Positions 28,507-37,258 of a stretch of 64,000 bases of DNA are shown in pieces. Source of the DNA: Nonomuraea montanisoli (GTDB taxonomy: Bacteria; Actinomycetota; Actinomycetes; Streptosporangiales; Streptosporangiaceae); assembly GCF_013363975.1 (NCBI RefSeq), contig NZ_JABWGN010000002.1, positions 248,001-312,000 of the forward strand, in the 5' to 3' direction. The notes under the pieces are model-generated. The model searched no databases and had not been told where the DNA came from. It saw only the letters and a list, made by a program, of their open reading frames with translations. Position 1 is the first letter of the stretch, and every line of letters starts with the position of its first letter. Both the position numbers and the translations under genes were made by a program.

Positions 28507-28689
28507 ATGAACGCGACGGTAGGCGACCGGCTCCTTGTGCACGGGAACGTCGTCGGAGAAATGGATCACGGGGGAGTCATCATCGAGGTTCACGGGGCCG
28601 ACGGCGGCCCCCCGTACATCGTGCGGTTCGACGACGGGCACACCGGTCTGGTGTTTCCCGGCCCGGATGCGGTCATCGTGCCTCAGTAG
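28507..28689 (+). CDS. DUF1918 domain protein
   Basis: 60 residues, NATVGDRLLVHGNVVGEMDH followed by PPYIVRFDDGHTGLVFPGPDA, the SH3-like barrel typical of actinobacterial DUF1918. The ATG has a GGAGAT site. Function unknown; the family is found in stress-related operons. Confidence 0.88.
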   Translation: MNATVGDRLLVHGNVVGEMDHGGVIIEVHGADGGPPYIVRFDDGHTGLVFPGPDAVIVPQ

Positions 28690-28698
28690 AATTCACGT

Positions 28699-29106
28699 GT
28701 GAGATCCCAGATCATCTCCGTGGCCACAGGCGCGCGCGAGACTGTGCACGACATCACGCCGGCGTGCGCGGACTTCGTGCGCGAGCAGGGCGAGGACGGC
28801 CTGCTGCATGTCTTCGTCCCGCACGCGACCGCCGGCGTGGTCCTGATCGAGCTGGGCTCGGGCAGCGACGACGACCTGCTCGCCGCGCTGCGCGAGCTGC
28901 TGCCGGCCGACGACCGATGGCGTCACGCCCACGGTTCGCGCGGGCACGGCAGGTCTCACGTGATGCCGGCGCTCATCCCGCCGTACGCCACCGTCCCGGT
29001 GGTCGGCGGGCGGCTGGCGCTGGGTACTTGGCAGTCGATCGCCCTCGTCGACCTCAATGTCGACAACCCGCAACGCCAGGTACGACTGTCATTTTTGTCC
29101 AATTAA
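28699..29106 (+). CDS. YjbQ family protein (UPF0047)
   Basis: 135 residues starting from GTG nine bases after DUF1918. Conserved HDITPACADFVREQ, HVFVPHATAGVVLIE and SHVMPALIPPYATVPVVGG mark the YjbQ fold, annotated as secondary thiamine phosphate synthase; the cellular reaction is not settled. Confidence 0.88.
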   Translation: MRSQIISVATGARETVHDITPACADFVREQGEDGLLHVFVPHATAGVVLIELGSGSDDDLLAALRELLPADDRWRHAHGSRGHGRSHVMPALIPPYATVPVVGGRLALGTWQSIALVDLNVDNPQRQVRLSFLSN

Positions 29107-29222
29107 TTCTGGCCGCCTACGGCCGTACCCGTGGCGACCGTTGACGACTGAGGGTCACAGCGTGTGGACTGTCCCGAAGCGATAACCGCACAAGCGGGGC
29201 CACTCAAGCAGGAGGGATAAAC

Positions 29223-29651
29223 GTGAGCGCGACCGCGGGTCAGGCGCAGGGCGAGCGCGGCCTGGCCGAACGACTCGGCCTCAAGCCGGGTCAGGTGGTG
29301 CAGGAGATCGGTTGGGACGAGGACGTCGACGAGAAGCTTCGCGAGTCCATCGAGAACCTGACCGGCAACGAGCTGTTGGACGAGGACACGGACGACGTCG
29401 TCGACGTGGTGCTGCTGTGGTGGCGCGACGGTGACGGGGACCTGTTCGACGTCCTGAGCGACGCCATGCGAGCACTCGCCGAGGGCGGCCAGATCTGGCT
29501 GCTGACTCCCAAGGCCGGACGCGACGGCCACGTGGAGCCGAGCGACATCGGGGAGGACGCCGCGACCGCGGGCCTCTCGCAGACCAGCAGCATCTCCGCC
29601 GCCCCGGACTGGTCGGGGACCAGGCTCGTCTCGCCCAAGGGGCGACGCTAG
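29223..29651 (+). CDS. DUF3052 family protein
   Basis: 142 residues, GTG start with a perfect AGGAGGGATAAAC leader. LGLKPGQVVQEIGWDEDVDE and VLLWWRDGDGDLFDVLSDAM identify DUF3052, a short actinobacterial family usually encoded near aceE, as here. No known biochemical role. Confidence 0.9.
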   Translation: MSATAGQAQGERGLAERLGLKPGQVVQEIGWDEDVDEKLRESIENLTGNELLDEDTDDVVDVVLLWWRDGDGDLFDVLSDAMRALAEGGQIWLLTPKAGRDGHVEPSDIGEDAATAGLSQTSSISAAPDWSGTRLVSPKGRR

Positions 29652-29681
29652 GGAGCACCAGCGCCGGCCGGATACGGCAGG

Positions 29682-30143
29682 ATGAGTCCCGTGACGCAAC
29701 ATCCTGCCGCGGTGGGCGCCGTGGCTCCGGACTTCGAGCTTCAGGACCAGCACGGCACGCCTGTGAGGCTGTCCGGCTTCCGGGGCAGGAAGGTCGTGCT
29801 GGTCTTCTACCCGCTTGCCTTCAGCGGGGTCTGCCGGAGCGAGCTGGCCGCCCTGCGCGATCTCGACACCGACGCGCAGGTCCTCACCGTCTCGGTCGAC
29901 TCCCTGTTCACCCACCGTGCCTGGGCGGACCAGGAGGGTTACGGTTTTCCCCTGCTCTCCGACTTCTGGCCACATGGACAGGTCGCCCGGGCGTACGGTG
30001 TCTTCGACGATGCGAAAGGCATCGCGCGGCGTGGCACCTTCATCATCGACGGTGAGGGCGTGATCCGGTGGTCGGTGGTCAACCCGGCCGGCACCGCACG
30101 TGACGTCGCCGCCTACGTGAAGGCACTCGCCGACATCTCGTAA
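29682..30143 (+). CDS. Peroxiredoxin, AhpE-like
   Basis: 153 residues of the AhpC/TSA fold: VGAVAPDFELQDQHG, peroxidatic Cys in PLAFSGVCRSELAAL, and RRGTFIIDGEGVIRW. Only one catalytic cysteine is visible, as in 1-Cys AhpE of mycobacteria, which is reduced by mycothiol/mycoredoxin. A GTG at 29691 is an alternative start. Confidence 0.87.
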   Translation: MSPVTQHPAAVGAVAPDFELQDQHGTPVRLSGFRGRKVVLVFYPLAFSGVCRSELAALRDLDTDAQVLTVSVDSLFTHRAWADQEGYGFPLLSDFWPHGQVARAYGVFDDAKGIARRGTFIIDGEGVIRWSVVNPAGTARDVAAYVKALADIS

Positions 30144-30154
30144 CGGAGGACACC

Positions 30155-30463
30155 ATGCCCTGCTACCGCTGCGGGGCCCGGCAGACCGACCCCGTCAAGG
30201 GTGCCAGCCCGTGGAAGCGCGGGGTACGCCGGGAGTCCCAGGTGCTCATCTGCCCTGACTGCCAACGCCTGCACGACCTCGACCTCGACTGCTGCCGTAC
30301 GTGCGGGTCCACGGCGCTCATCTGCCGTCTGGGCGAGGTGGAGTGCCGGGCCTGCGGGGCGGTGCGGATGGCCCGGGCGAGGGCCTTCGCGGGGTCGGGA
30401 GCCCCGCCGGGGCTGTCGGCGGAGGTGGAGGCGGCCCTGAACCGGGTCCTCGGCCGAGCCTGA
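30155..30463 (+). CDS. Zinc-ribbon protein, unknown function
   Basis: 102 residues with four Cys pairs: CYRCG, CPDC, CCRTCG and CRACG, enough for two zinc ribbons. It starts at an ATG with GGAGGAC in front, 12 bp after the peroxiredoxin, so probably co-transcribed. I do not recognise a named family. Confidence 0.75.
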   Translation: MPCYRCGARQTDPVKGASPWKRGVRRESQVLICPDCQRLHDLDLDCCRTCGSTALICRLGEVECRACGAVRMARARAFAGSGAPPGLSAEVEAALNRVLGRA

Positions 30464-30464
30464 A

Positions 30465-30530
30465 CCGACCGGGACGGGACTCTGGACTGACCGGGACGGG
30501 ACTCTGGACTGACCGGGACGGGACTCTGGG
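30465..30530. repeat. 22-bp tandem repeat, 3 copies
   Basis: Three contiguous copies of CYGACCGGGACGGGACTCTG plus GR, starting right after the zinc-ribbon stop; only the first and last copies differ by one base each. Intergenic. Confidence 0.9.
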
Positions 30531-30616
30531 AAGCTGGACAAGAGCGGACAGCGAGCCAAATAAGCCCCGGAGACCCCTTTCCAGACATTTACTGAGCTGC
30601 GCTATCGTCTCCTACC

Positions 30617-31573
30617 GTGTCCGAACCTAGGAGCAGTTCGTTCGTCGTAGCGCTCGACGTCGGTGGCACGTCCATGAAGGGCGGCCTGGTCAGCGAGTCC
30701 GGCGCGGTGCTGTTGAGCGAGCGACGCCCCACTCCGGTCTCGGAGGGGCCTGAGGCGGTCGTGACGGCGATCCGCGACTTCATCGGCCACCTGGCGAGCT
30801 CGGGCGACGGCAACCCGGCAGGGGTCGGCCTGGCCGTTCCGGGGCTGGTCTCGGAGGACACCGCCCTGTACGCCGCCAACCTCGGCTGGAGCGACGTCCC
30901 GGCCACCGCGTTCACGCCGCTGGACGTCCCCGTCCTGCTCGGCCACGACGTCCGCACGGGCGGCCTCGCGGAGAGCGTCCTGGGAGCGGGGCGCGGCGTC
31001 TCGGACTTCCTGTTCCTGCCGATCGGCACCGGCATCGCCGGCGCCATGATCCTGCACGGCGAGCCGTACGGGGGCGCCTCGGGCTGGGGCGGCGAGATCG
31101 GGCACATCCCGGTCTTCCCGGACGGTGAGCAGTGCGCGTGCGGCCAGTTCGGCTGCCTGGAGACGTACGCCTCGGCCGCCTCGGTCGGCAGGCGCTACAG
31201 CCAGCGCTCAGGCCTGGAAGGGATGCGGGCCGAGCAGGTGGTCTCCTCGGACGACCCGGTGGCCGTCGAGGTCTGGGACGAGGCCGTGGAGGCTCTCTCG
31301 CTTGCCCTGGCCACGTACACGCTGCTGCTGGACCCCACCATGATCGTGCTGGGCGGCGGCCTGGCCGAGGCGGGCCCGGCGCTCTTCGACCCGGTCCGCA
31401 CCCGCCTCGTCAAACGCCTCGCCTTCCGCGCCGCGCCACCCCTGCACCCGGCGGCGCTGGGCGTGGACGCCGGCATGCTCGGGGCCTCGCTCCTTGGCTG
31501 GCGCGCCGCCGGCCGCCCCGAACTGGGGCCGGGCTGGGTTCTGGATGTGCGATCCCAGCCGTTGGTGTCGTAA
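30617..31573 (+). CDS. ROK family sugar kinase (glucokinase-like)
   Basis: 318 residues starting from GTG. Phosphate-binding ALDVGGTSMKGGLV, substrate loop SGWGGEIGHIPVFPDG, and the zinc cluster CACGQFGCLETYAS (His and three Cys) are all present, so it should be a catalytic ROK kinase rather than a repressor (no HTH). Glucose is the most likely substrate but other hexoses fit. Confidence 0.88.
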   Translation: MSEPRSSSFVVALDVGGTSMKGGLVSESGAVLLSERRPTPVSEGPEAVVTAIRDFIGHLASSGDGNPAGVGLAVPGLVSEDTALYAANLGWSDVPATAFTPLDVPVLLGHDVRTGGLAESVLGAGRGVSDFLFLPIGTGIAGAMILHGEPYGGASGWGGEIGHIPVFPDGEQCACGQFGCLETYASAASVGRRYSQRSGLEGMRAEQVVSSDDPVAVEVWDEAVEALSLALATYTLLLDPTMIVLGGGLAEAGPALFDPVRTRLVKRLAFRAAPPLHPAALGVDAGMLGASLLGWRAAGRPELGPGWVLDVRSQPLVS

Positions 31574-31590
31574 GGTGTAGTGCCGATCAG

Positions 31591-31665
31591 GGGCGGTTAG
31601 CTCAGCGGTAGAGCACTCGCCTTACAAGCGAGGGGTCACTGGTTCGAACCCAGTACCGCCCACCA
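31591..31665 (+). tRNA. tRNA-Val (anticodon TAC), CCA encoded
   Basis: Complete cloverleaf: acceptor GGGCGGT/ACCGCCC, D arm GCTC-AGCGGTA-GAGC, anticodon arm CTCGC-CTTACAA-GCGAG, T arm ACTGG-TTCGAAC-CCAGT, discriminator A and CCA. It remains intact after AICE insertion because the element brings a copy of the 3' part. Confidence 0.97.
31621..31664. other. attL core of the AICE
   Basis: 44 bp, from the anticodon loop to the second base of CCA, identical to 42792-42835. It is the 3' part of tRNA-Val, the usual insertion target for these elements. Confidence 0.93.
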
Positions 31666-31672
31666 GTGAAAA

Positions 31673-31704
31673 ACGCCCCGTCTCCGATCAAGGAAACGGG
31701 GCGT
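31673..31704. terminator. Hairpin between tRNA-Val and integrase
   Basis: ACGCCCCGT and ACGGGGCGT form a perfect 9-bp stem with a 14-nt loop. It lies between the ends of the convergent tRNA and int and could terminate both. Confidence 0.6.
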
Positions 31705-31725
31705 GAGTGACAAACTGAGTGACAT
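31704..31725. repeat. Candidate integrase arm-type site, left
   Basis: TGAGTGACA twice, 3 nt apart, identical over 22 bp to a site near the other end (42674-42695). Confidence 0.6.
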
Positions 31726-31734
31726 GCTGGGTAG

Positions 31735-32901
31735 CTACGCATCATCCGCCATGGGAAAGATGCGATCCATCGCAGTCGCGCCTTCCTGGATGACCGGCCG
31801 GATCTGCTGACGGTAGACGGTCTCCGTGACCACCGTGTTGGAGTGCCCGACCAGGCGTGAGATGTCCTCGATCGGGATGTCGTGGTCCGAGAGCAGGGAC
31901 ACGAAGCTGTGCCGGAGCTCCCGGGGAGCCCAGTCCTTGCCGGCGAGCTTGGCGCTGTCGAGCACCTTCCTGAAGTCGCGGCGGGTGTTGTGGGCAGTCA
32001 TCTTCGTCCCGGTCCGAGTGGAGAACACCAGCTCGCGATCGTCGTTCTGAGCTTCCTTGAGGTTCTTCAGGGCGTCCACGCAGCGTTTGGGCAGAGCGAG
32101 GCTGCGTCGGGACTTCGGGGTCTTGGTCTCGCCCTTCTTGCGGACCGATCGCCAGACGTACAGGGCGAATTCCTTGTGATCCCAACCGATCCCGGCCACT
32201 GATCGCCATGCTTGTGTCTCATCGTCGTACGCGACTACATGACTCCACTGAAGCGCCCGCACTTCCTCCGTGCGTGCTCCAGAAAGCAGAGAGACCACGA
32301 TGTAGGCCCGGATGCGAGGCTGTGCGTTCTCGGCCGCCTTCAGGACGGCTTCGGCCTGAGCCAACGTGAGCGCCTTGGAAGTGCGGCCGGTTCGACCTTC
32401 CGGGATCTCGCACAGATCCACCACGTTGCGTTTGACCTTGTCGCGCCGCATGGCGTTCTTGACCGAACGATTCAGGACGTTGTGGAGGATCTTGAGGGAA
32501 CGAGTGCTGAGCTCACTCGTCTTGCGCTGCAACCACTGATCGACGTCCTCGACGGAGAGATCCCTGAGCTTGCGTTTGCCCAGCTCGGGGAGGAGATGCT
32601 TCCTGACGTAGGTTCGATACATCTCGACGGTGGCAGGCTCGCGTCCGGGTAGGCCGTTGGCCAGCCAGTAATTCACCGCGTCGGCGACGGTGTAGTTGGT
32701 TGGTGCGATCGCAAGGCCATCCTCGTGATCGCGTAGGACCTCCTTAAGTTTGGCTTTGGCTTCAGTCTTGGTCCGTCCGGCGGCTTTGCGGGTGATGCGT
32801 CGGCCTGCCGGGGTGTAGCCGATGGTGATCTCGGCGATCCAGCGTTGGCGGGCTTCGCTCCAGTACAAGCCACCGTCGCCGTGTGCGCGTTGCTTGGGCA
32901 T
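31735..32901 (-). CDS. int: AICE tyrosine integrase
   Basis: 388 residues from the ATG at 32901 (PKQRAHGDGGLYWSEARQRW). Arm-binding N-terminus, SAM-like core-binding domain (VADAVNYWLANGLPGREPAT), and catalytic domain with Arg in SGARTEEVRALQW, the HxxR box ELRHSFVSLL, GH in LVGHSNTVVTETVY and the nucleophile Tyr at its end (VYRQQIRP). It reads out toward attL, 70 bp away. The ATG overlaps the xis stop by one base. Confidence 0.93.
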   Translation of the reverse strand: MPKQRAHGDGGLYWSEARQRWIAEITIGYTPAGRRITRKAAGRTKTEAKAKLKEVLRDHEDGLAIAPTNYTVADAVNYWLANGLPGREPATVEMYRTYVRKHLLPELGKRKLRDLSVEDVDQWLQRKTSELSTRSLKILHNVLNRSVKNAMRRDKVKRNVVDLCEIPEGRTGRTSKALTLAQAEAVLKAAENAQPRIRAYIVVSLLSGARTEEVRALQWSHVVAYDDETQAWRSVAGIGWDHKEFALYVWRSVRKKGETKTPKSRRSLALPKRCVDALKNLKEAQNDDRELVFSTRTGTKMTAHNTRRDFRKVLDSAKLAGKDWAPRELRHSFVSLLSDHDIPIEDISRLVGHSNTVVTETVYRQQIRPVIQEGATAMDRIFPMADDA

Positions 32902-33116
32902 CAGGCGACCTGCGCTTCCTGCTCCAGGAGCTTGATGTACTCGGCGATGGCGTCGGCCGGCACGCGGCGCGCACGTCCGGCTTTGACGGTACGGAGTCGT
33001 CCCGCGCGGATCTCCTGGTAGAGGTAGCGACGGGACAGGCGCAGGACGGTGACGGCTTCGTTGACGTCGTAGAGGGCTTGACCGGGATAGTGCACGATCT
33101 TGCCGCTGGTAGGCAT
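32901..33116 (-). CDS. xis: Excisionase-like MerR/HTH_17 protein
   Basis: 71 residues, HTH_17 type: YDVNEAVTVLRLSRRYLYQE, IRAGRLRTVKAGRARRVP. It sits directly upstream of int, the usual place for AICE xis, and should direct excision. Confidence 0.85.
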   Translation of the reverse strand: MPTSGKIVHYPGQALYDVNEAVTVLRLSRRYLYQEIRAGRLRTVKAGRARRVPADAIAEYIKLLEQEAQVA

Positions 33117-33143
33117 GGGTACTCCGTTCGTATCTGGGGTTGG

Positions 33144-34751
33144 TCAGGCGGCGAGCGGTGTGGACGAACTGCATGCCTGTTCGAAGGCGAGTTCTTCGCG
33201 TCCGGCTCGGGTGTATTCGCGGGCTTGTGCCGCTGCCGTGTTGGCTAGGAGGGCGTCTCCAGTGGTTTTCCAACCGCTCCCGGCATAGGTGAGTTCACTG
33301 ATGACGAGCGTCGTTTCGTCGTCAAGGTCGGCTTGACGCTCGAATGCGTCGGGGGCGTACTCGTGTGCGGCGTCTTGGGTGCGGCGATAGTGGACGCGTG
33401 CGGCGCGTAGGGCGGCGAAGGTGGTGGAGTAGCGGCGGGCTTTGGTGAAGAAGTGGCCGCCGAAGCCGAGCATGTGTGCCCAGCGGCGGAGGCCGTCGAA
33501 GCCTTCATGGTCGGGGTGGCCGAGGTCCCAGCATGCGGCGATGAGTCGTTCGGTGTGGGTGCCGGCACGGTTGGCGTGGTGCTCGATGGAGGCGTGGTCC
33601 AGACGGCGGGAGACGTGCCCGGTGACCTCGGTGCCTTTGGTGGCGTACTTGGCGAGGTAGGCGGCGACCATGGCGTCGGTGACCGGGTTGTCGCCTCGGA
33701 GGCTCAGCGGGCGCACGTCGAGCTGGTCACCCCAGGCGATGGACCAGCCGCCGGGGTTCTCGTCGTGTGCGGGGGTAGTGAACCGGGTTGCGGTGGCGGC
33801 GTGCTGGACGGCGTCGACCAAGTCGTCCGCGGTGGGTCCGTCCGGTGGGGCAACGACCGCGGTGGGGTCATCAGGGTCGAGGCCGTCGAGGCGGAGCAGG
33901 ACGTGGAAGTGAACGGCTCCGCGTCGCTGGTATTCAGCGGCTTTGCCATGGGCGATGCGGATGCGGGGCAGTCCTCGACGGCGGGCGAGCTGGTTGAGGT
34001 GGCGTTCCATCGCCTGCTTGGTGCGGCGCCAAAGCTCTCCGGCCTGGTTGTTCCAGACGACGTGGTGGTCGTGGTCGTAGCAGTCCAGGCACAGCGGTTG
34101 CCCGATCCGCTCGTCGGCCAGGCCGTGGCGGGCGAAGCAGGCTTGCAGAACGCCGTGGGGGCAGGTGTCGATGGTGCGTCGGGCGTGGCAGGGTTCCGGC
34201 CGGCAGGTGCAGCGGGTCTTGTCCTTGCAGGTGTGGGTGCGGACGTGCCGGGTGTGGACCGGGCCGAAGGCGGGAGCGGTGAAGGTGGCGAAGACGGCCG
34301 GGTGGGTGGAGACGGACTCGTCGACGCCTTTGCCTCCGGTCAGGCCGGAGCGGACGAGCTGGTAGGCGTCGCGGCGGTAGGTCTCGGCGCAGGAGGGGCA
34401 GATGGTGACGCGGCGGTTTCCGCAGGCTTTGTAGATGACGCCGTCTGGCAGCTCCGAGGTGGGCACCGTGGCCAGGATGGCGCCGGTGTGGGTGTCGACG
34501 GTGTGGACCTGGCCGTGGAGGCGGACGGGGGCGGTGCATCCGGCGGCGGACCAGATGTGGTCGAGCCAGGTGTAGTAGCCGTCGCCCGCGCGGGTGAGTG
34601 CGCTGTCGTGCGCGAACAGAGCAGCTGCACCACTGTGGGTGCGTGCGGGGCCGGGTTCGGTGTTCGCCCCCGTGCCCGGGAAGGTGAGCTGTTGCCCGTT
34701 CTTCCCGGGGACGAGAGCCAGCGTCGAAGGTGCCGACGAGCTGGTGGTCAT
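33144..34751 (-). CDS. AICE replication initiator (RepSA type)
   Basis: 535 residues. A Cys-rich N-terminal half (CPSCAETYRRDAYQLVRSGL, CTCRPEPCHARR, CLDCYDHDHH) is followed by a rolling-circle HUH-like domain: hydrophobic-His-x-His in AVHFHVLLRLDG and a candidate nucleophile Tyr in AYLAKYATKG. This is the pSAM2 RepSA-like initiator family. The ATG overlaps the previous stop by 4 bp. Confidence 0.88.
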   Translation of the reverse strand: MTTSSSAPSTLALVPGKNGQQLTFPGTGANTEPGPARTHSGAAALFAHDSALTRAGDGYYTWLDHIWSAAGCTAPVRLHGQVHTVDTHTGAILATVPTSELPDGVIYKACGNRRVTICPSCAETYRRDAYQLVRSGLTGGKGVDESVSTHPAVFATFTAPAFGPVHTRHVRTHTCKDKTRCTCRPEPCHARRTIDTCPHGVLQACFARHGLADERIGQPLCLDCYDHDHHVVWNNQAGELWRRTKQAMERHLNQLARRRGLPRIRIAHGKAAEYQRRGAVHFHVLLRLDGLDPDDPTAVVAPPDGPTADDLVDAVQHAATATRFTTPAHDENPGGWSIAWGDQLDVRPLSLRGDNPVTDAMVAAYLAKYATKGTEVTGHVSRRLDHASIEHHANRAGTHTERLIAACWDLGHPDHEGFDGLRRWAHMLGFGGHFFTKARRYSTTFAALRAARVHYRRTQDAAHEYAPDAFERQADLDDETTLVISELTYAGSGWKTTGDALLANTAAAQAREYTRAGREELAFEQACSSSTPLAA

Positions 34752-35431
34752 GGGCGGCCCCCGTCGTGGGTGCCGTCGAGGTGGTGGAGTACGGCCGTGG
34801 CCATGTCGGTGTCGATGCCGAGGTGGTCGGCGAGGATGGCCGGGGTGATGGGGTCTTCGCTGCGTTGCCGATGGGCGAAGACGGCCATGCGAGCGCCCTG
34901 GAGGAGTTCGTCGGGGATGGCGGTGACGGGTTCGATCGCGGGTGCCTCAACGCGGGGGACTTCCGCTGTGACGGTGGTGATCGTTGGAGTGGTGCGCTCG
35001 TCAGGAGCGGTGACGTGTTCGCGCGTGGTCTTGCTGGTGGGCGTGCCAGACAAGGCGAACTTGGTGAGAGCGAGGAAGGCCAGCGCGGGAACGGCGTTGA
35101 GGAGCCATCCGCTTGGGCTTGGGTCAGCGACCGCCAGTTGCGCAGCGATGGACAGTGCGGCGGCGATAATGAGGACGACCATCGGGTAGACCACGGAGGC
35201 ACTGGCGCGCTTGCGTCGGCGGATTTCCAGGCCGGCGGCGGTGGGGGTGAGTTCGGAGATGATGGCGTTGGCCCAGCCGAACCAGTCGCCGGTGTTGGCG
35301 GGGACGTGTTGCATGGTCCAGTCGTGGACGTGGGTGAAGGAGACCGCTCCGGCGATGCCGCCGATGACGAGCAGGATGCCTATCTGGACGGCGGACTCGA
35401 TGCGTGGGGCTCGGTTAGACGACGAGTGCAT
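34748..35431 (-). CDS. DUF2637 membrane protein (Spd-like)
   Basis: 227 residues, four predicted membrane helices in the first half (IGILLVIGGIAGAVSFTHVH, VVYPMVVLIIAAALSIAA) and a soluble C-terminal helical domain (ITPAILADHLGIDTDMATAV). DUF2637 is standard in actinomycete plasmids and AICEs, often labelled spread protein. It overlaps both neighbours. Confidence 0.82.
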   Translation of the reverse strand: MHSSSNRAPRIESAVQIGILLVIGGIAGAVSFTHVHDWTMQHVPANTGDWFGWANAIISELTPTAAGLEIRRRKRASASVVYPMVVLIIAAALSIAAQLAVADPSPSGWLLNAVPALAFLALTKFALSGTPTSKTTREHVTAPDERTTPTITTVTAEVPRVEAPAIEPVTAIPDELLQGARMAVFAHRQRSEDPITPAILADHLGIDTDMATAVLHHLDGTHDGGRP

Positions 35432-35897
35432 GGTGGTCTCCCTGCGCGTCGTGAAGGTGAGCGGTGATGGGCTGGTGGCACTCGCTGCACGTGATGGAAG
35501 CGCTGGCGAGCAGGGATGCCGCGATGCGGATGATCCGGTTGCAGGCGCAGGTGGCAGCTACGACGTGGGGCGTGATGTCGTCTGCCGTTGTGGTGTGCTC
35601 GTCGGCTGGCTGGTCCCAGCCGGTGACGCGGGGGACAACGCCGCATAGCGGGCAGGAGCGTGATGCTCCGCCTCGGTTTTTGAGGGATCGTTCGAGGTTG
35701 CGTCCGCCGTCCCAGATGCGGGCCACGACGAAGTCGATGCCTTCTTTGGTGATGACTTGCATCAGGCGGGCGCCGGTGCCGTTGCGGTGCTGGCGCAGGC
35801 GGCGGCTCAGGTCTCCGGAGGTCCAGCCGATGTAGTGGCGTGCGTGCTTGTAGGGCCGGTCGAAGTGGAGCAGGTAGACGGTTCCGCCGGTGCTCAT
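35415..35897 (-). CDS. GIY-YIG-like nuclease domain protein with zinc ribbon
   Basis: 160 residues. N-terminus fits GIY-YIG (VYLLHFDRPYKHARHYIGWT, then DLSRRLRQHRNGTGARLM, and a late IWDGGRNLERSLKNR). Cys pairs CPLCG, CACN and CSEC suggest metal binding. Such proteins are common AICE cargo of unknown role. ATG overlaps the upstream stop. Confidence 0.75.
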   Translation of the reverse strand: MSTGGTVYLLHFDRPYKHARHYIGWTSGDLSRRLRQHRNGTGARLMQVITKEGIDFVVARIWDGGRNLERSLKNRGGASRSCPLCGVVPRVTGWDQPADEHTTTADDITPHVVAATCACNRIIRIAASLLASASITCSECHQPITAHLHDAQGDHHALVV

Positions 35898-36226
35898 GCG
35901 TTCTCACCGCCCCAGCGCTGCTGGGCGGCCTGGCGGCTGATGGTTAAGGGGCGGGCGATGTCGGTCCAGGAGTAGCCCTGCGCCCGGAGGCCGTTGACGG
36001 CGTGCGCGATGGCGGCGTCCAGCTCGTCGATGAGGTCGACGGCGTCGGCGAGTGCTTCGACATCACCGGCGGCGATGCGGCGGCCGTAGGCGCGGATGGC
36101 ACGCTGGAGGAAGGCCGCGTATTGGTCGTTCTCGACGACCCGTCGCGGGCTGTTGGATGTCAAGGTTTGGTTGTCAGTGCAGTCGCGTTCAGGCATGGCG
36201 GACTGCACGGTGCAGGTACGCTGCAT
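35894..36226 (-). CDS. Small AICE protein with C-terminal helix-turn-helix-like segment
   Basis: 110 residues; the C-terminus (AQGYSWTDIARPLTISRQAAQQRW) looks like a HTH. Helical remainder. Typical of AICEs, not otherwise recognised. Confidence 0.65.
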   Translation of the reverse strand: MQRTCTVQSAMPERDCTDNQTLTSNSPRRVVENDQYAAFLQRAIRAYGRRIAAGDVEALADAVDLIDELDAAIAHAVNGLRAQGYSWTDIARPLTISRQAAQQRWGGENA

Positions 36227-36311
36227 GGATCCACGTCCTTCGCTTGACGGTGGAGTAGTGGAGTGCAGGGGCCGGGAAGCTGTGGAAGGTGCACCGGCCC
36301 CTGTTTGGTTG

Positions 36312-37172
36312 TCAGGCGGCGAGCTGGTGTGCGGGCAAAAGCGAGCCGTGACGTCCGCTACGGCGGATGGCGACGGCGTAGTCGGCGATGTGGGCGATGT
36401 CGCTGTCGGTGAGGTAGGCGACCTTGATCTTGTGAGGGGTGCCGCCTTCGGCGATGAGGTAGCACACGCCCTGACTGGTGGGCGTGATGTCGGTGGCGCA
36501 GTAGCCGGAGCTGGACCAGCCGTCGCCGAGGATGATGTCGCTGGAGCCGGACGAGGTGCAGCGGAAGGCGGCGCGGTAGCCGAACAGGTCGCGCATCGAC
36601 TTGGGGATGATGTCGACGCTGGGTCGCTGGGTGGCGGCGACGACGATGATTCCCGCGGCTCGTCCCCGTGCGACCAGGTCGCGAAGCAGGGAGATGAACT
36701 CTCGCTGCTGGCGCTCGTCGCCCACGGTGGCCGAGAAGTAGGCGATCTCGTCGATGATGACGACGATGACGTTGACGTCGTCGTACTGCTCGATCTTGCG
36801 TCGGCGGCGGGCCGACAGCCAGGAGTAGCGGTTGTTCATTACCTGCTGGAGGCGGCGCAGGGTGATGATGGCTTCGTCGATGTCGGGGCCGACGAACTTG
36901 TCGGCGGCGGGTGCGAGCATGCCGAGCTCGACCTGCTTGCCGTCGAGGAGGACAAGCCGGGTGCGGTCGCACAGAGCGGCGTGGCAGCCGATGCACTGGA
37001 CCAGGCCGGACTTGCCGCCTCCCGGTTCGCCGGCGGCGAGGATGTTGCGGTAGATGAGCGGCAGGTAGACCGGCTGACGCATCTCGTCGATCCCGATGAA
37101 GATCGGGTCATGCATCGACAGCATCGGCCCTATCGGCACCCTCGCGCTGGTGGGTGCGTCGATGATGGTCAT
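36312..37172 (-). CDS. FtsK/SpoIIIE-type DNA translocase (AICE transfer protein)
   Basis: 286 residues from the ATG at 37172. Walker A AGEPGGGKSGL and Walker B VVIIDEIAYF followed by ATQRPSVDIIPKSM are the FtsK/TraB motor signatures. In AICEs this protein moves double-stranded DNA between hyphae. It is shorter than chromosomal FtsK, lacking the membrane part, which may be supplied by the 319-residue protein two genes upstream. Confidence 0.88.
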   Translation of the reverse strand: MTIIDAPTSARVPIGPMLSMHDPIFIGIDEMRQPVYLPLIYRNILAAGEPGGGKSGLVQCIGCHAALCDRTRLVLLDGKQVELGMLAPAADKFVGPDIDEAIITLRRLQQVMNNRYSWLSARRRRKIEQYDDVNVIVVIIDEIAYFSATVGDERQQREFISLLRDLVARGRAAGIIVVAATQRPSVDIIPKSMRDLFGYRAAFRCTSSGSSDIILGDGWSSSGYCATDITPTSQGVCYLIAEGGTPHKIKVAYLTDSDIAHIADYAVAIRRSGRHGSLLPAHQLAA

Positions 37173-37258
37173 GATCGTGGGTCTCTTTCTGCGAGAGTGT
37201 TGAGATGCCGTGCGGGGTGCCACCAGGGGCAGAGCCCGCACGGATCGCTGTGAAGGGG

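Noticed and set aside
31735..33273. 512-codon version of the integrase
   Set aside because: The first 124 codons overlap xis and rep and are not integrase-like; the ATG at 32901 fits the family and the xis junction.
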